64,000 bases of DNA from an uncultured Clostridium sp. (GCA_948473335.1 CAOKXF010000008.1:1-64000), one strand, 5' to 3'; shown: positions 37,937 through 47,858, numbered from the stretch's first letter. Notes: generated by a model from the letters alone, not told the origin. Program-made: numbers and translations.

Positions 37937-38034
37937 CATATATAATAGAAAATATGGTAAATATTAAAATATAAAAACAATATTAATAAGTCATAACCAA
38001 ATTAAAATCACATAAAAATTAATAGGTGATATAA

Positions 38035-39762
38035 ATGGAAGAGATACAGATATCAAATAAAAGAAAAATGAGAAATGCCTTATTTATAATGGTAATAGTA
38101 TTTTTATTATTAATAGTAAGAATAGGATATTTACAATTTTCAAAAGGAAAATGGCTGATGGGAATGGCAGAGGAACAACAAAGTTTAAGTAGAGCAATAA
38201 TGGCTAAAAGAGGAACAATATATGATAGTACGGGAAAATATATACTAGCAATCTCGGCAAGTGTAGAGACAGTAACAATAAACCCAACACAAATAGCAAA
38301 TAAAGATAAAGAAAAAGTAGCAGAAGCATTAAGTAGAATATTTGAATTAGATTATGAAAAGACGTTAAAAAGAGTAAAAAGGAATAGTTCAATAGAAACA
38401 ATAGCAAGGAGAATAGAAAAAGAAAAGACAGATGAACTAAGAATATGGCTTCAACAAAATAATATAACTACTGGCATAAATATAGATGAAGATACGAAGA
38501 GGTTTTATCCATATAGAGATTTAGCATCACATGTCATAGGATTTTGTGGAAGTGATAATCAAGGGTTAGATGGAGTAGAAGCAAAATATAATGATATATT
38601 AAAAGGAATAAACGGAAAGATAGAAAGTCAAACAGATGCTAAAGGAGCAACAATAGGAACAGAAGGAGAATCATATGTAGCATCAAAAGATGGAAATAGT
38701 ATATTACTATCAATAGATATGACAATTCAATCAATAGTAGAAAAATATTTAGAAGAAGCATGCATAGACAATAAATGTACAGATGGTGGAAGCATAATTA
38801 TAATGAAGCCTAAAACAGGAGATATAATGGCAATGGCTACATACCCAGGATATGATTTAAATGATCCATATACAATAAACAATGAAGAATTAGAAGGTCA
38901 ATGGGACACATTAGGACAAAAAGAAAAATCAGAGAAATTGCAATCCATGTGGAGAAATAAAGCAATATCCGATACTTATGAACCAGGTTCAGTATTTAAA
39001 GTAGTTACAGCATCAGCAGCACTGGAAGAAGGAATTGCAGACTCAGATACAGAAGGACAATTTGGTTGTTCTGGTTCAATTCAAATTGCAGGAGCAAGAA
39101 TAAGATGTTGGAGATATTATAGACCTCATGGTTCACAAAGTTTAAGGCAAGCATTAATGAATTCTTGTAATCCAGTATTTATAGGGTTAGGCCAAAAGAT
39201 AGGAGTAGAAAAGTATTATAATTATTTGGAAAAGTTTGGTTTTTTCAAGAAGACAGGGATAAATTTGCCAGGAGAAGCAAAAGGAATATTTGTAAAAGAA
39301 GAAAAATGTGGACCAGTTGAGTTAGCAACTATTAGTTTTGGGCAGAGATTTGAGATTACTCCATTACAAATGATTACAGCAGTATCTTCAATATCAAATG
39401 GTGGCAAATATGTAGTGCCTAGAATTGTAAGGGCAACAATTAATAACGAAACTAATGAGATTATTGATATGCCTGTTGAATATGGAGAACAAATTATTTC
39501 TAAGGAGAATGCAGAAAAGGTTTTGTCTATGATGGAAAGTGTTGTTAGTGAGGGTACAGGTAAAAATGCTAGAGTTGCTGGGTATAGAATTGGTGGCAAA
39601 ACTGGTACTTCAGAAGATGGTGTTAATACCAACAAATATGTTACTTCTTTTTGTGCAGTTGCTCCAACGGATAATCCTGAGCTTGTTATGCTTATTACTC
39701 TGTATAATCCTACAGGTGAGGGGGGACACCATCTAGGTGTCATCTTATTGCAGTACTTATAA
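38035..39762 (+). CDS. Class B penicillin-binding protein (SpoVD/FtsI type), C-terminally truncated
   Basis: 575 residues. One N-terminal membrane helix (about 13-31), a dimerization domain (about 50-220) and the transpeptidase domain with active Ser319 in EPGSVFK, an S-x-N region in NSCNP and KTG from Lys522 in GGKTGTSED. The end is abnormal: after NPTGEGGH the family continues with a Gly-rich GGGVAAP segment and often PASTA domains, but here it reads HLGVILLQYL and stops. Codon use shifts from A-ending to T-ending from about 39060 onward, as if the 3' third came from a different source. Probably cell-wall or cortex synthesis; activity uncertain. Confidence 0.85.
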   Translation: MEEIQISNKRKMRNALFIMVIVFLLLIVRIGYLQFSKGKWLMGMAEEQQSLSRAIMAKRGTIYDSTGKYILAISASVETVTINPTQIANKDKEKVAEALSRIFELDYEKTLKRVKRNSSIETIARRIEKEKTDELRIWLQQNNITTGINIDEDTKRFYPYRDLASHVIGFCGSDNQGLDGVEAKYNDILKGINGKIESQTDAKGATIGTEGESYVASKDGNSILLSIDMTIQSIVEKYLEEACIDNKCTDGGSIIIMKPKTGDIMAMATYPGYDLNDPYTINNEELEGQWDTLGQKEKSEKLQSMWRNKAISDTYEPGSVFKVVTASAALEEGIADSDTEGQFGCSGSIQIAGARIRCWRYYRPHGSQSLRQALMNSCNPVFIGLGQKIGVEKYYNYLEKFGFFKKTGINLPGEAKGIFVKEEKCGPVELATISFGQRFEITPLQMITAVSSISNGGKYVVPRIVRATINNETNEIIDMPVEYGEQIISKENAEKVLSMMESVVSEGTGKNARVAGYRIGGKTGTSEDGVNTNKYVTSFCAVAPTDNPELVMLITLYNPTGEGGHHLGVILLQYL

Positions 39763-39782
39763 AGAAAGCTAAAATAACTAGT

Positions 39783-39815
39783 AAAGACTAATTGTAAAGC
39801 AAATAGTCTTTTTTC
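39783..39815 (+). terminator. Terminator after the PBP gene
   Basis: AAAGACTA pairs with TAGTCTTT, followed by TTTTC. The remaining gap to 40099 is AT-rich, with one further short inverted repeat (TTACATA/TATGTAA near 39890-39925) and no ORF with a ribosome site. Confidence 0.75.
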
Positions 39816-40099
39816 TGTAGAGGACAATTATTGCGGAAGTTAGATTTTGTAGCAGTTACTACTAGAAAACAGAGCTTAATTTCAGTTTTTTACATATAAA
39901 AAATATAAGTCAATTTCTTATGTAATTAAAAATGTAAAGAAAAAGACATAAAAATGTAAAAATTAATAAAAAATGACGTTCCGTAAAGCTAAAAAGAATA
40001 ATATAGAAAATAGGGAAATACATCATATTGATAATAAGTAATGGAAAAGGTATAATTATGTATATCTAGTATAAATGAATTAAAAAAGGGAGATTGTGT

Positions 40100-41296
40100 A
40101 TGAAAGATAAATCAATAACTTTAAATAGCAAAAATAAAATAATGACAACAGTATTAATAATATTAGCAATATCAATAATAGTGTTAATTTTAATTATTTT
40201 TATAAATTTAACAAAAGAAGAAAATATGGAAGAATATGGTGTAAAAATATCGAAACAAGAAATGAATTTAGATAAAGTCACATTAATAGAAAGTAGTGAT
40301 GAAGTACCAGTACAAGTGCCAGTGCCAAAAGGATATGTAGCTTCTTCTGTCGAAAGCGAAAGAACAATAAATGGAGGATTTGTAATATATGAAGGAGAAG
40401 AAGCAGTAACAGAAGAAAATTTAGAAACATCAAAAAGAACAAGAAACCAATGGGTATGGATACCAATAGAAGATGTATCAGAAATGTATTGGACGAATAA
40501 AACAGATAAACGTATATATGGAGCAAGATATATGTTTACAGGAAAAGAATATGAAAGAGAAACACCACAAGAGGAACCAAGGATAATATATGATAAATAT
40601 GATATAAAATCTGAATATTTATCAACACATTTAGGAGGAATATCAAAACAAGAATTTGAAGAAGAATTGCAACAAAGGTTTTATGAAATGTTAGAAAGTG
40701 TAGTAACATATGGAGGATTTTATGTAGGAAGATATGAAACAGGGGATATATATGAAAAAATACCAGTGGTTAAAAAAATGAATAAACAATTAACTGGAAC
40801 AAATGAAGGTGAAGGAAAAACAATAAATTGGTACCAAACATATTTAAGAACAAAAAGAATAGGTATATCAAATCAGAATGTAGATACAAATATATTATGG
40901 GAAATACAGAGAGATGAAGTAAAGAAGTGGTTAATAGATACAGGAAGTAAGACAAATGAGGAAATAGCAATAGACTCAACATCATGGGGAAACTTTATTG
41001 ATTCAGAATTTGAATATGAAGATACAACAGGAGTTAGAACTTTAAAAAGGTCAGGGACAAGTATGGTAATTCCAGCAGGAAGTTCAGAATATACAAAAGC
41101 TAATAATATATATGATTTGGTAGGGAACTGCGCAGAATGGACAATGTCTGTTGTTTATGAAGTAAATAGAAACTTACAAGGTGGTTACCATGAAACAGAC
41201 GGAAAGTATATAGTATTTCAGAGACTAAATGAATTCTATAGTCCTTATGGTTCAGGAAGACATATGGGTTCTAGGGCTACATTATACATAAAATAA
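40100..41296 (+). CDS. Membrane-anchored protein with FGE/sulfatase-modifying-factor fold
   Basis: 398 residues from the ATG at 40100, seven bases after GGGAG (an upstream TTG is within the ribosome site). One N-terminal membrane helix (about 14-37), then an extracellular part whose C-terminal half shows the formylglycine-generating-enzyme-like fold: VTYGGFYVGRYETG, NNIYDLVGNCAEWTMSVV, NLQGGYHETDG and GRHMGSRATLYIK. The copper-binding Cys pair of true FGE enzymes is not evident, so it is more likely a surface or ligand-binding variant. It lies next to a decayed surface-protein gene. Confidence 0.75.
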   Translation: MKDKSITLNSKNKIMTTVLIILAISIIVLILIIFINLTKEENMEEYGVKISKQEMNLDKVTLIESSDEVPVQVPVPKGYVASSVESERTINGGFVIYEGEEAVTEENLETSKRTRNQWVWIPIEDVSEMYWTNKTDKRIYGARYMFTGKEYERETPQEEPRIIYDKYDIKSEYLSTHLGGISKQEFEEELQQRFYEMLESVVTYGGFYVGRYETGDIYEKIPVVKKMNKQLTGTNEGEGKTINWYQTYLRTKRIGISNQNVDTNILWEIQRDEVKKWLIDTGSKTNEEIAIDSTSWGNFIDSEFEYEDTTGVRTLKRSGTSMVIPAGSSEYTKANNIYDLVGNCAEWTMSVVYEVNRNLQGGYHETDGKYIVFQRLNEFYSPYGSGRHMGSRATLYIK

Positions 41297-41313
41297 TTTC
41301 AAGTATAAAAGGA

Positions 41314-42051
41314 ATGATAGAAAATATGTGAAAAGCTAAAAACAAGATACTAGTTATTATAGGAATAATGATACTAAGTATTATAACAATACTATTGTAT
41401 ATCGACATGATTAAATCAAAAGAAAATGAGACAGTATCACCTGAAATAGCAAAATCATTAAATATAATACAGAAAAAGAAGGAGACGAAAGCACACAAAG
41501 TGAATATATAAAATTTGATGCATTCTTTTTAAAAGATGCAGATGGAAATGGGAATGCAGATGCAATAAGAGGAACATGCAATGAAATGGAAAAAGAAGAC
41601 ACATTATACATGGAATTAAAAGTGTTATCAAATGGTTATTTTAAAGATGGAATAATAACAATTACTGGGTCAAACTTTTAATTAAATACGACTCTTATAA
41701 AAGATGGAATAATAGCAGGCAATTACATTTCTAAAAACACAAGAAGTAATATATTACTATAAACTAAGAGAATACAATTACACAGTAGAATACTATTATG
41801 ACAACATCAAAGACAATGAAAAAACAGAAACAATAATATTAGTATAAGAACCAGAAATACCAGGAGAAGGTGGAGATGACATAGAAAAACCAGAGGAACC
41901 AAAAGCTGATACAACAATAGACAAAGAAATTCCATCAGCAGGACTAACAAAAGAACAAATAGCAATAATAGTAGTAACAACAATGGTAGTAATAACAGGA
42001 ATAATAGTCACAATAGGAATTAAAGGTATAAAACTGGATAAAAAACATTAG
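41314..42051 (+). pseudogene. Decayed anchored surface-protein gene
   Basis: Pieces of one protein are readable in shifting frames. A signal-anchor (KNKILVIIGIMILSIITILL) follows an in-frame TGA. After a frameshift near 41465 comes YIKFDAFFLKDADGNGNADA, then RGTCNEMEKEDTLYMELKVL and a stop. Later come an in-frame stop before EPEIPGEGGDDIEKPEEPKA and a C-terminal anchor ending KLDKKH at 42051. The last 63 bases match positions 3-65 of the window with three differences. It is the remnant of a paralogue of the gene whose end opens the window, shortened and broken at several points. Confidence 0.8.
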
Positions 42052-42068
42052 AATATTAGAAAAACATT

Positions 42069-42115
42069 AAAGAGCTCATAAAAGTAAAAAAGTCAAATAC
42101 TTATATGAGTTCTTT
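42069..42115 (+). terminator. Hairpin after the surface-protein remnant
   Basis: AAAGAGCTCATA pairs with TATGAGTTCTTT (one G-T pair). No T-run follows, so termination may be weak. Confidence 0.5.
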
Positions 42116-42187
42116 AAATATGCAAAAAATTAGTCATAAATTCAATGTAACACTAATATTTTTAAAATAAAACTAGGAGGTGTATAT

Positions 42188-42337
42188 ATGGTACAAGGTA
42201 CTGAAAAAAAACAAAATGTAGCAATTTATGAAATAAATAATAAAAAATATACAGTAATAACAAAATGTGTAGAAAATGTACAAAATACAAATAAATTATA
42301 TGATGTTATATGCAAATATGTAATATCACAAATTTAA
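42188..42337 (+). CDS. Small TnpW-like protein preceding the recombinases
   Basis: 49 residues, ATG at 42188 after CTAGGAGGTG. It starts MVQGTEKKQNVAIYEINNKK and ends in ICKYVISQI. The short N-terminal beta pair (VAIYEINNKKYTVITKCVEN) and amphipathic C-terminal helix resemble small TnpW-type proteins often encoded just before serine recombinases on clostridial transposons. The resemblance is loose; function unknown. Confidence 0.5.
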   Translation: MVQGTEKKQNVAIYEINNKKYTVITKCVENVQNTNKLYDVICKYVISQI

Positions 42338-42423
42338 TCTGATTTGTGCATTTGTAATTAAGTACTAATATTTATAAAATGTTTTCATACCAGATATATG
42401 TACCTCAAAAAAGAGGTGTTGAT

Positions 42424-44049
42424 ATGAATGAAAAATATAATGCGAAGAAAAATAGTCCTTGTCTGAATAATGCAGATTTACTTCATAAATCGCAGGGCTA
42501 TAAAGTGGCTGGCTATCTAAGATTGTCACAGGAAGATGGTGATAAAGATGTAAGTGATAGCATAGTAAGTCAAAAAAATATAATAGATAAAAAAATACAA
42601 GAGTTTGGTGAAGAGTTTCTTTTAGTAGATTATTATATTGATGATGGTTACACAGGACTTAATACAAATAGACCAAATTTTCAAAGAATGTTACAAGACA
42701 TAGAAAATGGAACTATAAATTGTATTATTACAAAGGACTTATCAAGACTATCAAGAAACAGTTTTGAAGCAAATTATTATATAGAGATATATTTTTTAGA
42801 AAAAAATATAAGATATATATCAGTTTTAGACAATGTTGATACAGGAACTAAAAGTGCTAATAATGATATGATACAATTTAAAACACTTATAAATGATTGG
42901 TATAGCAAAGATATTTCAAGAAAAGTAAAATCGAGTATATGGGCAAGAAAAGAAAAAGGTTTGTATATGGGTGCAGTAGCTCCTTATGGTTATAAAAAGT
43001 CAAAAGAAGATAAACACAAACTTATTGTAGATAAACAAGAAGCAAGAATAGTAAAAAGAATATATGAAGAATATAGTGAAGGAAAATCTATTACAGAAAT
43101 AATTAATGGACTACAAGTAAACAATATTCCGAGTCCAAATAATAATAGTAATAATGGAGAAATTAGGTATAAATGGAAAGAAGATACAATAAGAAGAATG
43201 TTAAGTAACAAAGTGTATTTAGGTCATACAGAATATGGAAAAAGAATTAATTTAAGTTATAAATCCAAAAAGAAAAAGTATATACCACCAGAGGAATGGA
43301 AAATAGCTTATAACACACACGAACCAATTATTACAGAGGAGTTATTTGATAAAGTTCAAAGTAAAAAGAACATAAATAAAACAATAAAAAGGAAAAAGCA
43401 CGAATGGATTTTAAATGGACTTGTAAAATGTAAAGAATGTGGAGCTAAAATGACATTAAAAGTTGAATATAAAAGAGATAATCCAGAACAATTAAAATCC
43501 AAAAAAATTTGTTGCTTAAATGGACTAAAGAGATATAGAGGAAAAGAGTGCATAAAAGGCAGTAAAGGACTAGACGAAGAAATTATTAATGATATAATTT
43601 GCAAAAACCTAAATAAAATAATAGAAGCTCTAGATAAAGAAAAAATAAAAAATTTGATAATAGAGCAAGAAAATGATAATAAAATAAAAAGAGGCGATGA
43701 TAATAAGGCACTACTAAATAAAGAATTATTAAAAATAGAATATGAAACAAAAACATTGTATTTAGATTATAAAGAAAATTTACTAGATGAAGATGATTAC
43801 AAAAAATATTATAAAGAAAAGGTTAATGAAAAGAAAAGGATAAAAAATGAATTAGAAGTTTTAGAAAAAGAAGAAAGGCACAAAATAATTGTAACAGAAG
43901 AGAAGGTAAATGAATTAGTAAAAAATATATTAAATATGAAGCAATTGAATAAAAATATTATATCAGAAATAGTATATGATATAAAAATTGACAATAATAA
44001 TCAAATATACATATATTACAAATATGATATATTCAATATGGTAGCCTAA
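42424..44049 (+). CDS. Large serine recombinase
   Basis: 541 residues from the ATG at 42424, six bases after AGAGGTG. Resolvase domain with nucleophile Ser35 in AGYLRLSQEDG and ITKDLSRLSRNSFEANYYIE. Recombinase domain (about 180-300: APYGYKKSKEDKHKLIVDKQ, WKEDTIRRMLSNKVYLGHTE). Zinc-ribbon (VKCKECGAKM, KKICC, KECIKG) and C-terminal coiled coil (about 410-500). This is the layout of TnpX/phiC31-type integrases that excise and insert mobile islands. It is the first of a tandem pair at the left edge of the accessory island. Confidence 0.92.
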   Translation: MNEKYNAKKNSPCLNNADLLHKSQGYKVAGYLRLSQEDGDKDVSDSIVSQKNIIDKKIQEFGEEFLLVDYYIDDGYTGLNTNRPNFQRMLQDIENGTINCIITKDLSRLSRNSFEANYYIEIYFLEKNIRYISVLDNVDTGTKSANNDMIQFKTLINDWYSKDISRKVKSSIWARKEKGLYMGAVAPYGYKKSKEDKHKLIVDKQEARIVKRIYEEYSEGKSITEIINGLQVNNIPSPNNNSNNGEIRYKWKEDTIRRMLSNKVYLGHTEYGKRINLSYKSKKKKYIPPEEWKIAYNTHEPIITEELFDKVQSKKNINKTIKRKKHEWILNGLVKCKECGAKMTLKVEYKRDNPEQLKSKKICCLNGLKRYRGKECIKGSKGLDEEIINDIICKNLNKIIEALDKEKIKNLIIEQENDNKIKRGDDNKALLNKELLKIEYETKTLYLDYKENLLDEDDYKKYYKEKVNEKKRIKNELEVLEKEERHKIIVTEEKVNELVKNILNMKQLNKNIISEIVYDIKIDNNNQIYIYYKYDIFNMVA

Positions 44050-44114
44050 TTTGAAAAAAATATTTTCATAACAATGTGTGCCTTGAGGAAAGCGAGAAAG
44101 GAAAGCAATTTAAT

Positions 44115-45618
44115 ATGAAAGAGTATAGAGCAGGAATATATTTAAGATTATCAAGAGAACACGAAGAAGAAAATAATAGTATAGAGGCACAAAGAGAAAT
44201 CACAACACAATATGCAGTTAAAAATGGATATAAAATAGTTAAAGAATATGTAGATAATGGTTATTCTGGAATATTAGATTCAAGACCAAAACTTAATGAG
44301 ATGATGCTAGACATATCGAGAGGCTTTATAAACATGATAATTGTAAAAGATTTAAGTAGATTAACACGTAACAAAAATAAAACAGGTTGGTACACAGAAG
44401 TGTTTTTCCCAGATAAAGATGTAAGATTTATATCAGTTACAGAATTTATAGATAGTGGAGAAAGATATGAGATAGATGACAGCATAATGCTTCGTGGAAT
44501 AGTAAATCAATATTATATTACAGATATATCAAAAAAGGTAAGGGCTAATAAAAGCGCAATGAAAGCATCAGGACAATTTATTGAGAACAGTGTTCCATAT
44601 GGATATAAAAAGAGTGAAGATGACAAGCATAAAATAATTATAGATGAAAATGTAGCAGATAATATAAAAAAAATATATGATATGTATATAAGTGGAAAAA
44701 CAAGTAGTCAGATAGCAGATTATTTGAATAAAAGTAAAATAAAGACTCCTAGTAAATATATGGAATTAAAAAATTGGACTAAAAACTGGAGTACAGAACA
44801 AATAAACGATATATTAAGTAATCTATTTTATTGTCGGAGATACAGTAATGAATAAATATGAAACTAATTGTATAACAAAGACTTGTAAAAAGAATAAAAA
44901 TAGAGAAACATGGATTATAAAAGAAAATACACATGAGGCAATAATAGAAAAACAACAATATGATATAGTACAAGAAATAAAACAAAAGAAAAAGGGAAGA
45001 GTAGGAGTAAAACATGAATATTTATTAAGAGATTTATTATATTGTGGACATTGTAAAAGAAAAATGCAATATAAAGTTTATAGGTCAGCAGATAAGCAAA
45101 GATTTTTATATGATAGTGCAGGACTTAATTGTAGTTTATTATATAAAAAAAGATGTAACAATAAAACATACATTAGAGAAAAAGACCTAAACGAAATTGT
45201 AAAATATGAAGTAGTAAAAAGACTAAAACTTATAGAGACAGACAAAACAGCAAATAAACTAATCGGTTACTATAAAGAAAATGACAAGAATATGCAAAAG
45301 ATAAAAGAGTACAAGAATGAAATTGAAAAATCAGAAAGAAGAAAAAGTGTTTTATATAAGAGAAGAAGTGAACAGTACATAACAATAGAAGAATTTAAAA
45401 TAGAATATACACGAGAAAAAGAAGAAATAAAAAAATTTAAAAACTTAATCAAAGAACTTGAACAAAATAATGGAAATAAGTTAGAAGAAAAAAGAATAAA
45501 AGAAATTATAAGTGAGTTCAAAAATGGAAAGTTCATAAATAATAGTTTTCTAAAAGAAATTATAAATAGAATTGAAATATATTCAGAAAACAAAATTGAG
45601 ATTATTTTTAATCTATAA
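44115..45618 (+). pseudogene. Second large serine recombinase, split by a frameshift
   Basis: Start ATG 44115 after AAAGGAAA. The N-terminal part has Ser13 in AGIYLRLSREH and VKDLSRLTRNKNKTGWYTEV and ends at a stop at 44855 just after LSNLFYC. Removing one base (the C at about 44835) gives GDTVMNKYETNCITKTCKKN and continues to 45618 through the zinc ribbon (LYCGHCKRKM) and coiled coil. So one gene of about 500 codons is broken by a single-base insertion. Whether this is a real mutation or a read error cannot be told from one sequence. Confidence 0.85.
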
Positions 45619-45768
45619 CACTATTAAAATTTAGCAAAGAAGTTAAATTTATTTTTTAGTACTAGTACTGCAATAAGCAGAGGGTAAGCCAAGGAGGTGC
45701 GTGAGTAATTTTAACAACACACAGTGAAACTATTGAAAAATCAATAAAGGTATATACTATAAAATCTG

Positions 45769-45800
45769 GAGAAAGTAATTAAATTTGCTTTCTCTTTTGT
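45769..45800 (+). terminator. Terminator after the recombinases
   Basis: GAGAAAG pairs with CTTTCTC, followed by TTTTGTTT. Confidence 0.7.
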
Positions 45801-45857
45801 TTGATTTATATGTAATGATATGATACAATCATCACTAGAAATAGTAATTTGTAGAGG
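45801..45857 (+). promoter_or_regulatory. Promoter-leader module, copy E (right half)
   Basis: TTGATT at 45801-45806 and TACAAT at 45824-45829 (17-base spacer), followed by the leader core ATAGTAATTTGTAGAGG that also serves as ribosome site. It matches copies A and D. Confidence 0.7.
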
Positions 45858-45863
45858 TGTAAT

Positions 45864-46211
45864 ATGTTTAATGAAATATGTATATATGAAGCGAAACTAA
45901 ACAAACTTGATGAAATTGAAGAACTAATGAAGGAAGTAGCAGAATTTTATTTGAAACAAGATGGAGTTATTGATGTACATTATATAAAACGAACTCATCG
46001 ACAAAAAGATTTTAATGCAGTAAAAAACGGTGAACTACCTATTCGACTTACAAGAAATGTAGGTAAGGTTATATATGTCTTATATTGGGTGCTAGAAAGC
46101 GAAGAAGCACATGCAAGGGTGTCTAAACTTGGTGTAGAAAAATTTTATAAACGTTGGAATAGATGTTTAACGACAATGCCTAAAATAATTTTGGGCGAAA
46201 ATATTGTCTAA
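45864..46211 (+). CDS. ABM-like small protein
   Basis: 115 residues. It starts MFNEICIYEAKLNKLDEIEE, with ISVHY-like DGVIDVHYIKRTHRQKDFNA and KVIYVLYWVLESEEAHARVS, consistent with the dimeric alpha/beta-barrel (ABM) fold. The long basic insert is unusual. No catalytic residues assigned. It shares the promoter-leader module type with the other ABM-like gene at 22358, though the proteins are only distantly alike. Confidence 0.55.
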   Translation: MFNEICIYEAKLNKLDEIEELMKEVAEFYLKQDGVIDVHYIKRTHRQKDFNAVKNGELPIRLTRNVGKVIYVLYWVLESEEAHARVSKLGVEKFYKRWNRCLTTMPKIILGENIV

Positions 46212-46220
46212 CTAATAAAT

Positions 46221-46304
46221 TACAATATATAGGGCTAATAATTAGTTGATAATGTCAGTCTTTTATTATATAATAGTAACATCAATTAGTAAGTTGTAGA
46301 GGAG
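46221..46304 (+). promoter_or_regulatory. Promoter-leader module, copy D
   Basis: AAATTACAAT near 46217, TTGATA at 46246-46251, TATAAT at 46269-46274 (17-base spacer) and leader core TTAGTAAGTTGTAGAGG. The promoter drives the ABC-F leader and gene. Confidence 0.8.
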
Positions 46305-46312
46305 AGATAAAT

Positions 46313-46405
46313 ATGATACCAAGAATATGGTAAGATCACGAGTTATTTCGTGATAAGAACATTATTACAGTAACTCGTATAAAAATACGAAATGTAATAA
46401 AGGAG
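46313..46405 (+). promoter_or_regulatory. Leader-peptide attenuator of the ABC-F gene
   Basis: A 6-codon ORF, MIPRIW-stop (46313-46333), has its own AGAGGAGA site. Downstream, ATCACGA/TCGTGAT (46335-46354) competes with CGAGTTA/TAACTCG (46339-46345 and 46371-46377), and CGTAT-AAAA-ATACG plus TTATTAC/GTAATAA lie just before the gene's ribosome site. Alternative hairpins behind a tiny ORF are typical of ribosome-stalling control of antibiotic-resistance genes. Confidence 0.8.
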
Positions 46406-46412
46406 TAAATAA

Positions 46413-47858
46413 ATGGATTTAATAGTAAAAGCAAAAAATATAGATTTAGAATATAATGGAAGACAAATTTTAAATATTGATAATTTAGAAATATATAACT
46501 ATGATAAAATCGGAATAGTAGGAAAAAATGGTAGTGGCAAAACAACATTATTAAAAGTCTTATTAGGACAAATAGAATTAAAAACAGCAGAGATTAAAAC
46601 TTATGGAAAAATATCATATATTCCACAATTAGAGCAAATAGATATAACCAACATAGAAGATAAATCTATATTAGGTAAATTAAATGTTCATAATGTAGAA
46701 GGTAATAATCTATCAGGAGGAGAAGAAACAAAATTAAAAATAGCAAAAGCATTATCAGAAAATAGTGATGGCATATTTGCAGATGAACCTACTTGTAATT
46801 TAGATAAAGACAGTATTGATTATATAACAAAAACATTAAAATATTATTCTGGAAGTGTAGTAGTAATCAGCCACGATAGATATTTTTTAGATGAAGTTGT
46901 AAATAAGATATGGGAAATTGAAAATGGCAAAATTACAGAATATTGGGGGAATTATACAGATTATATAGAACAAAAAGAACAAGAAAAGCAAACCCACTTA
47001 AAAAAATATGAACAATATATAAATGAAAAGCAAAGGCTAGAAAAAATAATTACTGAAAAACAAAAGCAAGCACAAAAAGTTGGAAAAAGTAAAAATCAAA
47101 AAAGTACAGAAAATGGTGGAAGATTAGCACATCAAAAATCAACAGGGAGTAAAGAAAAAGCACTTCATAAATCAGCAAAAGCAGTAGAAAAAAGAATAGA
47201 AGAGCTAGAAGAAATAAGTAAACCAATAAAAGAAAGGCAAATACATTTTAGAATTAGTGGTTCGCTTGAGATATATAATCCTGTTCCAATTATGAGTGAT
47301 AATCTAAATAAAAAAATTGGTAATAAAATAATATTTGAAGATGCAAAATTTAAAATACCACTTGGCAAAAAAGTAGCAATTACTGGAGCAAATGGAACTG
47401 GAAAAACCACATTAATAAAAATGATTTTAAATAAAGAAACTGGAATAGAAATATCTCCCAAAGTACAAATTGGTTATTTTGCACAAAATGGATATAAGTT
47501 TGAAAAAGAAAAAAATGTTTTAGAGTTTTTAAAAGAAGAATCAGATTATCAGGTGTCAGAAATAAGAAGTATGATAGCAATGTTAGGATTAAACCAAAAT
47601 GTAATTACTAGAAAAATGAAAACATTAAGTGGTGGAGAAATTGTAAAAATATTATTATGTAAAATGCTACTTGGAAGATATAATGTACTAATTATGGATG
47701 AACCTAATAATTATTTAGATATACCAAGTATAGAAGCATTAGAAAGCCTTATGAAACAATATAAAGGTACAATAATATTTATATCACATGATAAACGATT
47801 AGTACAAAATGTAGCAGATATTGTATATGAAATTAAAGATAATAAAATAATGGAATAA
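46413..47858 (+). CDS. ABC-F ribosomal protection protein (Msr/Lsa-like)
   Basis: 481 residues with two ATPase domains and no membrane part. The first has Walker A GKNGSGKTT at 37-45, LSGGEETKLK and ADEPTCNLDKDS. The linker (about 190-275) is long and basic, as in antibiotic-resistance ABC-Fs. The second has GANGTGKTT, LSGGEIVKIL and MDEPNNYLDI. These proteins dislodge macrolides, lincosamides, streptogramins or pleuromutilins from the ribosome. The attenuator upstream supports drug-induced expression. The exact drug class cannot be read from sequence. Confidence 0.88.
   Translation: MDLIVKAKNIDLEYNGRQILNIDNLEIYNYDKIGIVGKNGSGKTTLLKVLLGQIELKTAEIKTYGKISYIPQLEQIDITNIEDKSILGKLNVHNVEGNNLSGGEETKLKIAKALSENSDGIFADEPTCNLDKDSIDYITKTLKYYSGSVVVISHDRYFLDEVVNKIWEIENGKITEYWGNYTDYIEQKEQEKQTHLKKYEQYINEKQRLEKIITEKQKQAQKVGKSKNQKSTENGGRLAHQKSTGSKEKALHKSAKAVEKRIEELEEISKPIKERQIHFRISGSLEIYNPVPIMSDNLNKKIGNKIIFEDAKFKIPLGKKVAITGANGTGKTTLIKMILNKETGIEISPKVQIGYFAQNGYKFEKEKNVLEFLKEESDYQVSEIRSMIAMLGLNQNVITRKMKTLSGGEIVKILLCKMLLGRYNVLIMDEPNNYLDIPSIEALESLMKQYKGTIIFISHDKRLVQNVADIVYEIKDNKIME

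Noticed and set aside
40100..41296. Active formylglycine-generating enzyme
   Set aside because: Only the fold text is visible. The paired active-site cysteines are not apparent and no sulfatase gene is nearby.
46413..47858. ABC transporter ATPase for export
   Set aside because: Two fused ATPase domains without a membrane partner, a long linker and the attenuator fit ABC-F ribosomal protection better.
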